In this document: in pieces, positions 12,881 through 25,690 of the stretch
How the letters are laid out: each line of letters begins with the position of its first letter
Position numbering within the stretch: position 1 is the stretch's first letter
DNA from: Nageia nagi
Lineage: Eukaryota; Pinophyta
Direction: 5' to 3'
NCBI GenBank assembly: GCA_050084985.1
Contig: JBITNC010000001.1
Span: 101,866,001-101,930,000 of the forward strand
Length of the DNA stretch: 64,000 nt
Translations under genes and position numbers: made by a program
Notes under the pieces: generated by a model
The model's database searches: none
What the model was told of the DNA's origin: nothing
The model's input: only the letters and a program-made list of their open reading frames with translations

Positions 12881-15662
12881 AAGTGTGGAAGCTCTCCTTC
12901 TTAGTGTGGTAGCTCTATTTCTACAACTTGGTGATCTTCATTCATTCAACACCTCTTTCCTTTATTGTTGAGGTAAAACTAAGAGAAGGTATAAAATCCT
13001 TCCCTCTTGGTTATTTTTAATTATTTCATCATTTTACTAACATATTATTTACTATGTGTTAGTTATTTTGAGCTTAATATGGCTAACAAATTGCAAAAAT
13101 TTTGTTTATACTAACCCCCTATGTTACTTGCAATTTTTTTAAGAAAAGGGGTTATTATTATACAATTTTTTTTAATATTACAAAGGTAATATTACAAAAT
13201 ATATTTAAAGAAATATTGTGCAATTTTTTTTTTTTTTGCACACTAATTTTTTTTATTAAGGAGCATATTTTTTTCCATATTCTTCAAAAATGTTAAAAGA
13301 AATATACTTTTTAATATTCTTTTATAAATGTTAAAGATTTAAAAAAAAAAAACTATTCTTGATTAGCATTTTTTTACAATATATATACATATTTTCAAAA
13401 ATTGAAAATTGGAAAAGTGATTCCTCCTTCGACAACATTTTTTGAGCTTGTTCTGACTGTATGTCTCTTTTTATGGGGGTTTGGTGGTAGTAGCGATGGT
13501 GATTTTAGTCCACTCTGACCCTATCGTGCTTTTTAAAACCTACCTAGCCTCTCCTTCTTCAACCTCATAATGGCATCAATCTCCTGCTGCATGCAGTGCA
13601 TCCCACAAATGACCACCATTTTTGAATGATTCTTAGGAGTGTGACTCCATCTCTCCTTCTTTGCATGATTTTGCAGTCTCCTCACATAATTGTAATCTCC
13701 TCAATATATTAAAATATGTCTTGTTTATCCATATGGCACCCATCATGAAGGTAAACATGACTTTCTTTTAGCCAATTGACCCTGTACTCACCCACCTTGG
13801 TGATAAGCTATGGGATATGAACTCTTGCCCTCATACAAAGACCCACCTCCCCTATACTTGTGCAACCATTCCAATGAGTGTAGGTTTACATCCTACTCGT
13901 GCTGCTCTTCCCACCTAATGGTGATGGTCTTACCCAGCCAGCCTCCTCTCAACCCTACAACCTCCCATCATTGCCTAATCAACCTCCTAAAATCGTAGCC
14001 TCCCACTGCTGCCCAATCGACCATCCTCCTCCTTCGCACTCACATGGCTGGTCTTGGGTCTCCTCCGTCGAACCAAGTGATGGCTCCTCTCCTACCTTAA
14101 CTCCTCTCCACATATTTTTTTAAAAAATAATATTTTTTACCTACCTATAGTTGTTGGAGCATTTAATTTTTTTTATTACTTATAAGACTTACCTTATTTA
14201 ATGCTCTCAAGACCATTAATTTCTACAAAATGTATACACAAGGCTTGCTTTAATGACTCCTCTTAAGTTAACTTAACCTTAAGGAGAAATGATGACTTGT
14301 AATTTAGTGCATTCCAAGGTAATTTATTTATTTTTTTTATACCTATTACAAAACTTAATGGGTACTCTCTATGGTATAAAATTTTTTTTACAAGAATAAG
14401 CTATTACTTAGGCAATTTTTTTGAAATTTTTGAGTCAAAGGTAAACTTTTTAAAGATCATGTTGATTTGAAATCAATTTTAAGTAAGAGGGGGAAATTTT
14501 TTGAAAATATTTACTTAAAATTCTTAGATCTTTGATGCAATGATATGAATGAAAGCTTATGCCTTTTTTAAGTTATAGTTAATTTATGCAAATTAAGTAA
14601 ATACTTATCCTTTTTTACAAAGTGATAGTTAGACTTAATTTCAAGTCAATACATATTTTTTAAAGTTTGCTTATTACTTAAAATATTACGTTATGGAGCT
14701 ATGAGAATAATGCATTACTTAATTTTTTTTAAGTTAAAAGATGCATGTTGAATATTTTTTCTTCATGCAAAGTTAACTTATGCAATGTTTTTTAAATCAA
14801 TACATGCTTATGCTTAAGTATTTATAATTTTGCAAAGTTAACTTATGCAAAGTTAGAATTGATGTAAAATTGTCCTTTAGGGGTTAGTAAACAAAACCCA
14901 TTGGACACTTAGGTTTCAAATTCAATGGATGATGTTTTTATTATGCTCTTTACTTCATGTTTTATTTTTTTTTTGCTTTATTTTCTTATGCAAACATTGA
15001 TATGAGAAACCCCTTAAAATGAACACATTTGCATGTACATTTCACAACATGACTTGTTTGGGGAGCCATGAGGTGAGGATAGGTGGACTGGAGCCTTTAA
15101 GTTTGATGATCCAAGTGGTGAAAAGTTTGTACTTCTCAATTGCCCCTAAGTTCTTTGTTGGTCTAGATTTAACTTCAATAGGTGGATATATATGTTTGTA
15201 CTGATACCACATATCTACACATCCATTCAAAGATTATCCTAATAACCTAGGAGGAAAACTTGAAACCTAATCAAGTTTAATAATTTGGTTGATCCAATAA
15301 ATGTTAGAACCTTAAAAAATAGCTAGTACTTCTCCTTATGAGAGTATATTGCTACCCAATGGGAACTGGTTGAGGATTGGTATAACTTGGGCTCCTCTTA
15401 TGTGGGCATCCAGGTGAAAGCCTAAGTTTAGATAAGAAAATAAACCTCAACAATATCATTCTACATCTATAGTTCTTGAGATGAGAAATGTATTTGGGTA
15501 CATGGTTTATTATTTAAATTATAAAACATTTGCACTTGTGAATCAAATCAAGCATATATTTAGTGTTAAATGTAACATGTATTATTTACTTTATTAAAAC
15601 TTAAACATATAATGTTGTTTATTGAACCACATGCTTATTATTTCACATTCTTATGTAGCAAA
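12881..15662 (+). other. Long leader of element A
   Basis: About 2.8 kb separate the primer-binding site from the gag start, far longer than usual for copia elements. The first and last parts align with the leader of element B (52,040-55,327); the match is clear from about 14,400 to 15,660. The middle part, about 13,430-14,110, is much richer in G+C and has no obvious match in element B. T-rich homopolymer stretches occur at 13,130-13,400. No known domain was recognised. Confidence 0.7.
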
Positions 15663-16458
15663 TGAGAGACTCCTTTTTACCCAAACACATTCTCAATGGT
15701 TCTAACTTTGAGATTTAGGAACCATAAATAAGAGATGAATTGTAGGTAAGGAAGCTTTGGCAAATAATAAATGAAAACCTTGTACCTCCTACAGATGAGA
15801 AGGCACTAGAGCTTTATAACACAAAGAATGAGTTGGCAAGTTCCATGACTTACCATGCAATTTCATATGATGTGCTCCTGATGATTTTCTCTTCAATCTT
15901 AGTAAAAGAAGCTTGGGATAAGCTTAAGCAAATCTACCTTGGTTCAAACTTTTCAAGAAGACTTATCATTCTTCAAAAGTTACTTCAATCTCTTCAAGGG
16001 GAAGATGAAAATGTGGTTATCTACTTGAATAAAATCATTAATCTAAGGACCTAACTTGTTGCTTATGTGTACAATTAGATAAATGATGAATTCATAATTT
16101 TCATCACTCTTCAAATACTTTCTTCAAAGTTTGAAAACTTTATGATAGTTATGGAAATAAAGCTTGATGATGAAGAAGTCATCTCCTTTGAAAACCTTTC
16201 AAGGCACCATTTGAAGCATGAAGAAACCCTTAATAATAAGGTGTTGATTTCTTCTTATAAGGATAATAATGTTGCTCTTAGAGTAACCAAAACTCCTTTT
16301 AAGAAGAAGTTCAACCTTCAAAATAACTCTTATCCTTGTTCCTCCAAAAGGTTTAAGAAAAGAGCCAATGGCTACAACAGCAACAGGAACAACAGAAATA
16401 ACAACCATAAAAGCAAGAATAATGGCAACAATAACCACTTCAAGCAAAGAGATAGAAA
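15663..16458 (+). pseudogene. gag of element A, N-terminal part
   Basis: Matches element B gag from its first codon. In A the start reads MRDSFLPKHILNGSN and soon meets a TAG where B has the tryptophan codon of YGIWEP. Further stops and a frameshift follow. The UBN2-type gag core is recognisable at 15,833-16,054 (AWDKLKQIYLGSNF) and 16,142-16,458. The frame is cut at 16,458 by element C inside the Asn-rich linker and continues at 21,740. Confidence 0.85.
16454..16458 (+). other. Target site duplication of copia element C, left
   Basis: AGAAA before the 5' LTR, repeated at 21,735-21,739 after the 3' LTR. Removing 16,459-21,739 rejoins element A gag in register with element B gag (GATGGAAAAGGCAAA in B). 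Confidence 0.93.
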
Positions 16459-17093
16459 TGTTAGAAAAATGGATACTAAGACAGAACCAGCCATACAAAA
16501 TCGGCCAGCCAGCCAACCGGCTAAGATGCCAGTAAATCTGAAGGATAGTTTTGTTTATAAAGCCAACTGGTCTGCAGGGTAGTTTCTTTCTCATTTCAAA
16601 CCAATTTTCAGTTGCCAAGGAGCCATGACACCTATTCAACAGTTGTAGAAGGGTTGGGGGTTACCTAACGACCTTCCTGATCCAACTTGGGTTTAAGTTG
16701 GGTTAGTTTGTACCTATAAATAAGAGGCTTGAGTTGAGGCATGTATGGAGTTGGAATATGTGTGTATGACTGTAATTTGACAGCATTTGTGAGGTTGATT
16801 GTAATTGTTGAGAGAGAGATTGTAGTGAGGCTTTGTTGTAACTCCAAAGTGAAGGTTGTAGCAAGGTTATGCTACTGGTGTATTGCTTGGAGGACTTGAA
16901 TGCAAAAGAGTTGAAAGCTTCTCCGTGGATGTAGCCTACACTGGGTGAACCATGTTATCTCTTGTGTCTCTCTTGTGTGATTGATGTTTATGGATGTTTA
17001 TTTTCAGTAGTATGCTTAATGTTGTTTCTTCTTTGCCAAAGACAATCTAAATTGTGAATGCTCTTGGTTATATGAACTCTTTAAATCCTAACA
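16459..17093 (+). repeat. 5' LTR of element C
   Basis: TGTTAGAAAA to AAATCCTAACA, 635 bp. TATA box TATAAATA at 16,715-16,722. An R-U5 motif GTGGATGTA followed by GGTGAACCA starts at 16,925. Eleven positions differ from the 3' LTR; ten are transitions. Confidence 0.95.
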
Positions 17094-17107
17094 ATTGGTA
17101 TCAGAGC
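17094..17107 (+). promoter_or_regulatory. Primer-binding site of element C
   Basis: ATTGGTATCAGAGC follows the LTR directly: the exact plant copia site complementary to the 3' end of initiator methionine tRNA. Confidence 0.93.
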
Positions 17108-17172
17108 GTGTTGTTGTGTTGGGATTTTGTTGGTGAATCTTGTGTGTAGATTGGAAACCAAGGAAGAGCACT

Positions 17173-20100
17173 ATGGCTGAAGAAGGGAGGCTGAAGGTGG
17201 AAAGGTTTAATGGGCATGGCTTTCAGTTTTGGAAAATGCAAATGGAAGACTACCTCTACCAAAAGGATCTCTATCTACCTCTAGAAGAGAAGAGTAAGAA
17301 ACTTACTTCTATGAGTGATGAAGAGTGGAATCTCTTGGATAGAAAGGCTTTGGGTGCTGTAATACTTTGTTTAAGTTCTAGTGTAGCTTTCAATATTTCC
17401 AATGAAAAGACCACTAAAGGTGTAATGGATAAGCTTGCTAAATTGTATGAAAAACCATCTGCCTCTAACAAAGTATACTTAATGAAAAAATTGTTTAACA
17501 TGAAGATGAATGAAGGTAGTTCAGTTTAGGACCATGTTAATGAGTTCAATACAATCACAAATCAATTGACTTCAGTAAGTTTAGAATTTGAAGATGAAGT
17601 AAGGGCCTTGTTAATTCTATGTTCACTTCCAGATAGTTGGAATAGCTTTGTTATGGCTGTTAGCAATTCTTCTTCTAATGCAAAATTGGTCTTTGATGAA
17701 GTTGTTGGAACAATTCTTAGTGAGGACATGAGGAGAAAGTCCACGGGAGAATGCTCCAATGCTGCTCTCACAGTAGAGGCAAGAGGAAGACCAAAGGAAA
17801 GAAGGAGAAGCAAGTCAAGAAGCAAATCACAAGGAAGGTCGAAATCACAAGGTAAAACAAAATTGGAATGTTGGTATTGTGGTAAAAATTGTCACATTAA
17901 AAAGGATTGTTGGAATAGAAAAGGTAAAGAATGTGATAGTAGTAATAATGAAAGCACAAGTAATCAAGAGGTAAATATAGTTGGTGAATTAATCCAAGAT
18001 GCTTTAATCATGTCTAACGAAAAGAACAATGATTATTGGGTTCTTGATTCGGGTGCTTCATATCATGCTACTCCACATAAGGACTTCTTTTCTAATTACA
18101 CACATGGTGACTTTGGTCAAGTATTATTAGGTAATGAACATCCATGCAAAATTGTTGGTATGGGAAATATAACAATGAAATTACCTAATGGAACACAATG
18201 GACTCTTAATGAAGCAAGACACATTCCGGATCTTAAAAGGAATCTCATATCAATAAGTAAATTGGATAAGGAGGGCTATGTGATGACATTTGGGGATGGT
18301 AATTGGAAAGTTTCTAAAGGTTCAATGGTATTTGCAAAGGGAAATTTGGTGGGGTCTCTTTATTTACTCACAAATGTCTTTGATTATTCATTGAATCTTG
18401 TTTCCTTTGGTAATGATACATCACTATGGCATAATAGACTTGGACATATGAGTGAAAAATAAATGAAAATGTTACACACTAATGGTTCACTTCCAAATCT
18501 AAAAGAAATTGATTTAGGATTTTGTGAAGATTGTGTGTATGGTAAACAAAAGAAAGTTAGATTTCTTAAAGTTGGCAATGAAAGGAAGAGTCACAAATTA
18601 GAGCTTGTTCATACAGATGTGTGGGGTCCTGCACAGGTTTGCTCACTTGGGGGCTCATCTTATTTTGTCACTTTTATTGATGATTGTACCAGGAAGACAT
18701 GGGTATACTGTATTAAAAAGAAATCTGATGTGTTTGAAACTTTTAAGAGGTGGAAGGCATTGGTTGAGAATGAAACTAATTCTAAGTTAAAATGTCTTAA
18801 GTCAGATAACGGTGGAGAATTTTGCAATAATGAGTTTGATTCATTTTGTTCACACAATGGCATTAGAAGGATTAAGGTGGTTCCTAGAACTCCATAGGAA
18901 AATGGGGTTGCAGAGAGAATGAATAGGACTATCTTGGAAAGGGCTAGAAGTATGAGGATACATGCTGGGTTTCCTTTAAATCTTTGGGCTGATGCTATTG
19001 ACACTGCTGTTTACTTGATTAACAGGGGTCCATCTATGGCTTTAGATGGAGGCATTCCAGAGGAGATGTGGACAGGTAAAAAGGTGAATTATTCATTCTT
19101 GAGAGTCTTTGGTTGTGAGGCTTTTGCACATGTTGATAAGGAGAATAGAAATAAACTTGATGCAAAATCACAAAAATGTTATCTTATTGGATATGGTGTT
19201 AATGATTTTGGATATAGGTTATGGGATGTTGATAACCATAAAATCATTAGAAGTAGAGATGTTGTATTCAATGAGAATAACATATATAAAGATAGGTTGC
19301 AAAAGGTTGAGGAACCCAAGAGTGTATCTCTAGAAGATGTTGATCAATATAAGGGTCCTGATAATGTTGAAGCACCTCCACCACAAACACCTCAAACTTT
19401 GCCGCTTAGAAGATCCACAAGGATTAGAAATCCTCCTGAACGATATTCTCCTACTCTTTATCATATTTTGTATACTGATGGTGGCGAACCTAAATGTTTT
19501 GATGAAGCTATGCAGGGTGGTACACAGATTAAGTGGGAGCATGCTATGAAGGAGGAGATGGACTTCTTACTTAAGAATCAGACTTGGAGTTTGGTTGAGC
19601 TTCCAGAGGGTAAGAGGGCTCTTACTAACAAATGGGTGTATAGGATAAAGGAGGATGCAGATGGGCGACAAAGGTACAAGGCGAGACTTGTGGTAAAAGG
19701 TTTCGAATAGAAAAAAGGTATTGATTATGATGAGATCTTTTCTCCAGTTGTTAAAATGACCTCGATTAGAGCAATATTGAGTCTTGTTGCTACTGAAAAT
19801 TTGTTTCTTGAACAACTGGATGTAAAGACAGCTTTCCTTCATGGGGATTTGGAGGAGGATATTTATATGCATCAACCCGAAGGTTTTGAGGTCAAAGGTA
19901 AAGAAGGGTATGTATGTAAATTGGAAAAGAGTTTGTATGGCTTAAAACAAGCACCCAGGCAATGGTATCATAAGTTTGACACTTTCATGGTAACAAATGA
20001 ATTTGTAAGATGTCAATCTGATCATTGTGTGTATATAAAAAGAACAACAAATGGCAACTATGTAATCTTGCTTTTATATGTAGATGACATGTTGGTAGCA

Positions 20101-21039
20101 GGATCTAGTATGCAGGATATTGTTGATCTTAAGAAAAAGTTGGCTAAAACTTTTGAAATGAAAGATTTGGGTGAAGCTAATCAAATTCTTGGAATGAAAA
20201 TAACAAGAGATAAACAAAACCACTCACTAAGACTAAGTCAAGAAGACTATATTGAAAAGGTTCTTAAACGGTTCAATATGAATAATGCAAAATCTGTAAC
20301 TTTACCATTGGAAAAACATTTTAAACTCACCAAACATTTATGTCCTAAGACAGATAAGGAAAAGGAGTACATGACTAAGGTTCCTTATGCTTCAGCAGTT
20401 GGGAGTTTAATGTATGCAATGGTATGTACTAGACCAGATATAGCACAAGCAGTGGGAGTGGTTAGTAGATTCATGAATAATCCAGGAAAAGGGCATTGGG
20501 AAGCAGTTAAATGGATCCTTAGGTATTTAAGGGGTACTTCTCATTACTCTTTATGTTTTGGTGGATCTAACTCTTGTTTGCAAGGATATGTTGATTCTGA
20601 CATGGCAGGTGATATAGATGGTGGGAGAAGCACTACAGGTTATGTGTTTACCATTGGAGGTACAGCGGTTAGTTGGATTTCAAAACTCCAACAGGTTGTG
20701 GCTCTCTCCACTACTGAGGCAGAGTACGTGGCGATGACAGAGGCGAGTAAAGAATTGATTTGGTTGAAGAGACTGATGGAGGAACTGGGAAAGGTGCAGG
20801 AGGATGCGAAGCTATGGAGCGATAGCCAGAGTGCTATCCATCTTGCAAAAAACTCAGCCTACCATTCAAGAACTAAACACATCAAATTGAGGTACCACTT
20901 CATCAGGGCAGCGTTGGAGGATGGTTCAGTCAGTTTGGGGAAGATTCACACGTCACAAAATCCTGCGGACATGTTCACGAAAGTTGTTACAAAGGAGAAG
21001 TTGGGCTCTTGCTCAACTTGGATTGGTCTTAAGGAGTAA
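17173..21039 (+). pseudogene. gag-pol polyprotein of element C (four in-frame stops)
   Basis: One frame of 1,289 codons runs from ATG 17,173 to TAA 21,037 without any frameshift. Domains in order: UBN2-type gag (about residues 15-180), an Arg/Ser-rich basic linker, a CCHC knuckle CWYCGKNCHIKKDC (near 17,870), aspartic protease (WVLDSGASYH near 18,040), integrase HHCC (WHNRLGHM to CEDCVYGK) and DDE core ([24 protein letters not shown]), RT with YVDD at 20,077-20,088, and RNase H with VDSDMAGD, STTEAEYVAM and DSQSAIHLAKN. Stops sit at 17,527 (TAG), 18,460 (TAA), 18,895 (TAG) and 19,708 (TAG). Two of them fall where the family has glutamine (P-Q-ENG in integrase, F-x-Q-KKGIDY before RT). In the living element this protein would copy and integrate it. 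The ATG at 17,173 is preferred over 17,140 because gag homology begins there. Confidence 0.93.
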
Positions 21040-21082
21040 AGGCCAAGATGAGGAGCTTTTGACCCTTGTTGCAGAGGAAGAA

Positions 21083-21099
21083 GTCTCTAAGTGGGAGAT
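21083..21099 (+). other. Polypurine tract of element C
   Basis: A purine-rich stretch ending GTGGGAGAT lies directly before the 3' LTR TG at 21,100, as expected for the plus-strand primer. It is imperfect, with several pyrimidines. Confidence 0.6.
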
Positions 21100-21734
21100 T
21101 GTTAGAAAAATGGAGACTAAGATAGAACCAGCCATACAGAATCGGCCAACCAGCCAACTGGCTAAGATGCCAGTAAATCTGAAGGATAGTTTTGTTTATA
21201 AAGCCAACTGGTCTGCAGGGCAGTTTCTTTCTCATTTCAAACCAATTTTCAGTTGCCAAGGAGCCATGACACCTGTTCAGCAGTTGTAGAAGGGTTGGGG
21301 GTTACCTAACGACCTTCCTGATCCAACTTGGGTTTAAGTTGGGTTAGTTTGTACCTATAAATAAGAGGCTTGAGTTGAGGCATGTATGGAGTTGGAATAT
21401 GTGTGTATGACTGTAATTTGACAGCATTTGTGAGGTTGATTGTAATTGTTGAGAGAGAGATTGTAGTGAGGCTTTGTTGTAACTCCAAAGTGAAGGTTGT
21501 AGCAAGGTTATGCTGCTGGTGTATTGCTTGGAGGACTTGAATGCAAAAGAGTTGAAAGCTTCTCTGTGGATGTAGCCTACACTGGGTGAACCACGTTATC
21601 TCTTGTGTCTCTCTTGTGTGATTGATGTTTATGGATGTTTATTTTCAGTAGTATGCTTAATGTTGTTTCTTCTTTGCCAAAGACAATCTAAATTGTGAAT
21701 GCTCTTGGTTATATGAACTCTTTAAATCCTAACA
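21100..21734 (+). repeat. 3' LTR of element C
   Basis: 635 bp, from TGTTAGAAAA to AATCCTAACA, followed by the AGAAA target duplication at 21,735-21,739. TATAAATA at 21,356-21,363. Confidence 0.95.
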
Positions 21735-21739
21735 AGAAA

Positions 21740-24700
21740 AGGCAAAGTAAACATTCCTTATCCTAAGAAAATGTTTGATGGTAATTGTAACTATTGTGGC
21801 ATTCAAGGTCATAAAGAGTTGATTGCTACAAAAAAAAAGAGTGAAAAAGTTCGAAGGTAATAGAAATGTAAAGAACTATAAAAAAAAGAAGAATATTCAT
21901 GCTAGTTTTGTTGTGATGCTCTACTCCTTATCTTGATCTTTTTCATCTAAATGAATTATTGATTCTAGTTGCACTAATCACCTATGCTTTTAAAAAGAAA
22001 AGTTTGAGAACTTTCACAAGTATAGAAAAGATGTAGTTGTGATAGGTGATGATAACTCTACCCTTGAAGTCCAAGGAATTGGCAAGTGTGTTGATTCACA
22101 AAAAGATTCTTGAAACTATTCTTTATGTTCCTAAGTTAAGAATAAACCTTTCTCTATGATCCAAGTTGCTAGAAAAGGGTACTCTTTTGAGTTTGAATCT
22201 CAATCTTGATGCATTAAGAAAGGACTTACCACTTTGATTAAAGGATCTGTGAAAGATACACTCTACATTATGGATCAAGTTCCATCTAAGTTGTGTCTTG
22301 CTTCTAATGTGTATTTTAAAGGCAATCTTTGGCACCTTCATTTAGGGAACCTTAACCACAAGAGTATTCAAGATATGAAAAATCAAAAACTTGTGGAAGA
22401 TTTACCTTTAATTTCACCTTAAATTAGTCTATGCAAGAAGTGCATTCTTGGCAAGATGCATAGACAAAAGTTTGAAAAAGATAAGCCAACAAGAGCATAT
22501 CAACCTCTTCAACTTGTGCAATCAGATTTGATGAGTCCATTTTAGGTTAAGTCACTTAAAGGAGCATCTTACATCTTGAACTTCATTGATGAATTTAGTA
22601 GGATGAACTTTGGGTATCTACTTGAGCAAAAGGACCAAACCTTTGAGAGTTTTAAGGTATTTAAGGCCTTTATTAAGAATCAAACTAACCTTAAAATCAA
22701 AATGTTGAGATCAAATAATGGAGGAGAATATAACAATAATGAGTTTATAGACTATTATGCTAAGTATGAAATCAAAAGGTAGTTTACAATTCCTTACACT
22801 TCTTAGCAAAATGATGTTGTCGAATGGAAAAATAGATCAATTATGGAGATAGCTATATGCTTGTTAGGTAATCTTTCTAAATTCTTGTGGGCTGAAGTTG
22901 TGAGCACTGTGATTTACACCTTGAATAGGTATCTCACAAAAGTTATTCAGATTAAAAAAAATTTGAGGCATGGTCAGAAAGAAAACCTAACATTTCTCAC
23001 CTTAGGGTGTTTGGTTGTTAAGCATTCTCCTACATTATTTCTAAGAAAAGGAAGAAGTTGGATAAAAGAGCTAAAAAACATATCTTTATAGGTTATACAG
23101 TTAGCATAAAAGCTATAGGCTCTACTCTCCATCCTACAAAGTCATGTTTATTTCAAGGGATGTAAATTTTAATGAACTTCTTGAAGATTCTTCTTCTAAA
23201 GAGGGATGATGTTGTACCCAACTAGTTAGATATTGATATAGATAAGTCATCTTAGGAAAACAATTCTCCAACATAAAAAGTAACAAGGAGCATGACCTTA
23301 AATAAATCCTTAAATGCCAAAATTGACAACAAGCATGAGCCCTCAACCTTGAAAGAAGCTTCTAAGCACAAATGTTGGATGGAAGCCATGAAAGTGGAGT
23401 ATGAGATGCTTATGAAAAATAAAACTTGGAACTTGATTACTTATCCCAATGAAAAGAATGTGATTGGCAATAAGTGGATCTACAAAGTCAAGTTCAATTC
23501 AATTCGAGATATTTAGAAATACAAGGTAAGGTTAGTAGCTAAAGGTTTTGCTCACAAATATAGTGTAGATTATGAGAAAACCTTTGCTCCTATGGCAAAG
23601 ATGCCTACTTTGAGAGTTATCCTTGCTCTTTCTATAGCTTAAATATGGAAAGTTTTTCAACTTGACATCAAGAGTGCATTTCTCAATGGTGATTTAGATG
23701 TGAAAATCTTCATGAATCAACCAAAAAGGTTTATTATGGAAAGTAAAGAGTCCTTTATGTGCAAGCTAAATAAGTCATTGTATAGACTTAAGCAAGCACC
23801 ATGAGCCTAGTACAAGAAGATTATAGGGTACTTTGTAGACATTGGTTTCTTCAAGTGTTTTTCTGACTTTGATCTATATGTACTTAATCAAGGGAAAGAC
23901 ATGGTCTTGATTCTCTTTTATATGGATGATCTTCTAATAATTGGAAATAATGATGAAATCATTCAAGAGTGCATATCCAAACTTAAGGCAACATTTGAAA
24001 TGATTGATCATGGTCTTTTGAACTACTATCTTAGAATACAAGTGTATCAATACAAGGATTATACTTACCTTCATCAATCTAAGTATATATCAGACATCAT
24101 GCAAAAGTTTGGAATGAAGGAGTGTAGATATGTTGTGATCCCAATCTCTTTTGGAATCATTATTTCTCTAAGCTGTAACTCTTAGTTAGCTGATGCTACA
24201 GCTTATAGGCAATTAATTGGTAGTCTTTTATATTTGACTATATCCAGGCTAGATATTGCTTTTGCAATAAATCTAATGGCATGATTCATGCAAAAATCAT
24301 ATGTTGAGAATCTCAATGTTGTTAAACAAAACTTGAGGTATGTTGCAAGGATTAAAGATCTTGCTCTTAAGTATTCTAAGTTGCCCTTGTTTATTCTCTC
24401 TAGATTTTCAGATTCTGACTATTGGAGAGATAGAGATGATAAGAAATCAACCTCCATGTATATGTTTAGCATTAGTTCATGTGCTATCTCTTGGGCTTCC
24501 AAGAAGCAGCCTACTATTTCTCTTTCCATCATAGAAGCCAAATATCATGCCATATTTGTTATAGCCTAGGAAGCCATTTGGCTAAGACATATTTTGAAAA
24601 AAATTGGGTATGAGCAAGGTGACTTATCTTTGATTTCTTTAGATAATCAGTCAGTTATTTCATTGGCTAAGAATCTTATGTTCCACTAGAGAACAAAACA

Positions 24701-24865
24701 TGTGGAAATCTATACCCATTTTATCAAAGAGAAGGTTCTTAATGGCATCATACACCTAGAGTATTGTCCATCCACCTTGAACTCTATTGATTTGTTCACC
24801 AAGCCCCTCCATAAATCTTAATTTTGTAAGCTTAGGGATGCTATTAGGTTGGTGAAGTTGCCCTA
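21740..24865 (+). pseudogene. gag end and pol of element A, degenerate
   Basis: Continues the element A frame after nested element C. A zinc knuckle start CNYCGIQGHKE is visible near 21,790, with a small deletion before its last cysteine. Integrase follows (HLGNLNHKSIQDMKNQKL near 22,345; MNFIDEFSRMNFGYLL near 22,576; a glycine-glycine-glutamate block near 22,725), then RT (NKWIYKVKF near 23,475; FYMDDLL near 23,920) and RNase H (SWASKKQPTISLSIIEAKYH near 24,490), ending near KLRDAIRLVKLP and a TAA. At least a dozen stops and frameshifts are present. Many stops are TAG or TGA where element B or the family has Trp, Gln or Arg, the pattern expected from C-to-T decay. Confidence 0.88.
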
Positions 24866-25690
24866 AAGGGGGAGTACAATTTGAATTCTTGTGTTGAATT
24901 CATATTTGTGATGATAACTTTACCTCGAGGAGGATTTTATGTTATATAGTGTTGATTTTGTTGTACAACTTCATGGTAAGTTTGCTCTATGTGAGAAACT
25001 TATTGTACAAATTAACTAATCTAGCACTATTTAGTTATCCATGTGTGAGGAACTCTTATGTGTCTTTTGGTACTATTTAATTATCCACATGTGAAGAACT
25101 CATATGTGCATGCTCTATTTTGGTCAATCTAGCACTATTTAGTTATCCATGTGTGAGAAACTCTTATGTGTCCTTTGGCACTGTTTAGTTATCCATATGT
25201 GAGGAACTCGTATGTGCATGATCCATTTTGTAATGATAATCAACACATATTTTATATACATTAGGTGACTATAAGTTTTTGTTATGGCATCTTCGTGATG
25301 ACTTATAGTGCACCATTGATCAGTTTATGATGGCATTTGTGTGATTCATCTATCCTTGATGAGATGAATATGTTGCATTTAACTAATCTTGTTATTTAAT
25401 TTTCTTATGACTTGCACGTTCCTGTGAGATTGTTGGTTACTTACCTCAAGTATGCAGGCTCTTGGAGACTCTTCATGACTTTCGGTTGGATGACTACTTT
25501 ATGTACATTGAAACTGATTGTGGTTAATGATTGTATTTGACAAAGTAGTGAGTCTCAAACTAGATCTTTTTTACTTCACAAATATGTAAAAATTTCTCAT
25601 CTTTGTTGTATCTATTTGGAGGAGAACTCTTTTACTTTCTCTTCTTCTTCTCTCTTACTCATTCTATCCCAATATTTCATTAAGAGGGAG
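24866..25690 (+). other. 3' non-coding part of element A with tandem repeats
   Basis: Between the pol end and the 3' LTR lie about 820 bases. 25,028-25,232 holds four related units starting TATTTAGTTATCCA or a variant, at 25,028, 25,074, 25,136 and 25,182. The spacings of 46, 62 and 46 show a 108-base dimer repeated twice. Just before the LTR is a C/T-rich run and then the purine stretch GAGGGAG. Confidence 0.75.

Larger units (their letters stand above)
16459..21734 (+). mobile_element. Ty1/copia element C, nearly intact, nested in element A
   Basis: A 5,276-bp LTR retrotransposon with two 635-bp LTRs, a canonical primer-binding site, one gag-pol frame and an AGAAA target duplication. The LTRs differ at 11 of 635 positions by hand count (about 1.7%), which makes it the youngest datable insertion in the window. 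It lies inside the gag gene of element A. The leader is only about 80 bases, unlike elements A and B. It is a different copia family from A and B by gag and LTR sequence. Confidence 0.95.

Noticed and set aside
16199-16639. 146-codon minus-strand frame across the A gag and C LTR boundary
   Set aside because: It spans the junction of two elements and is open only by chance.
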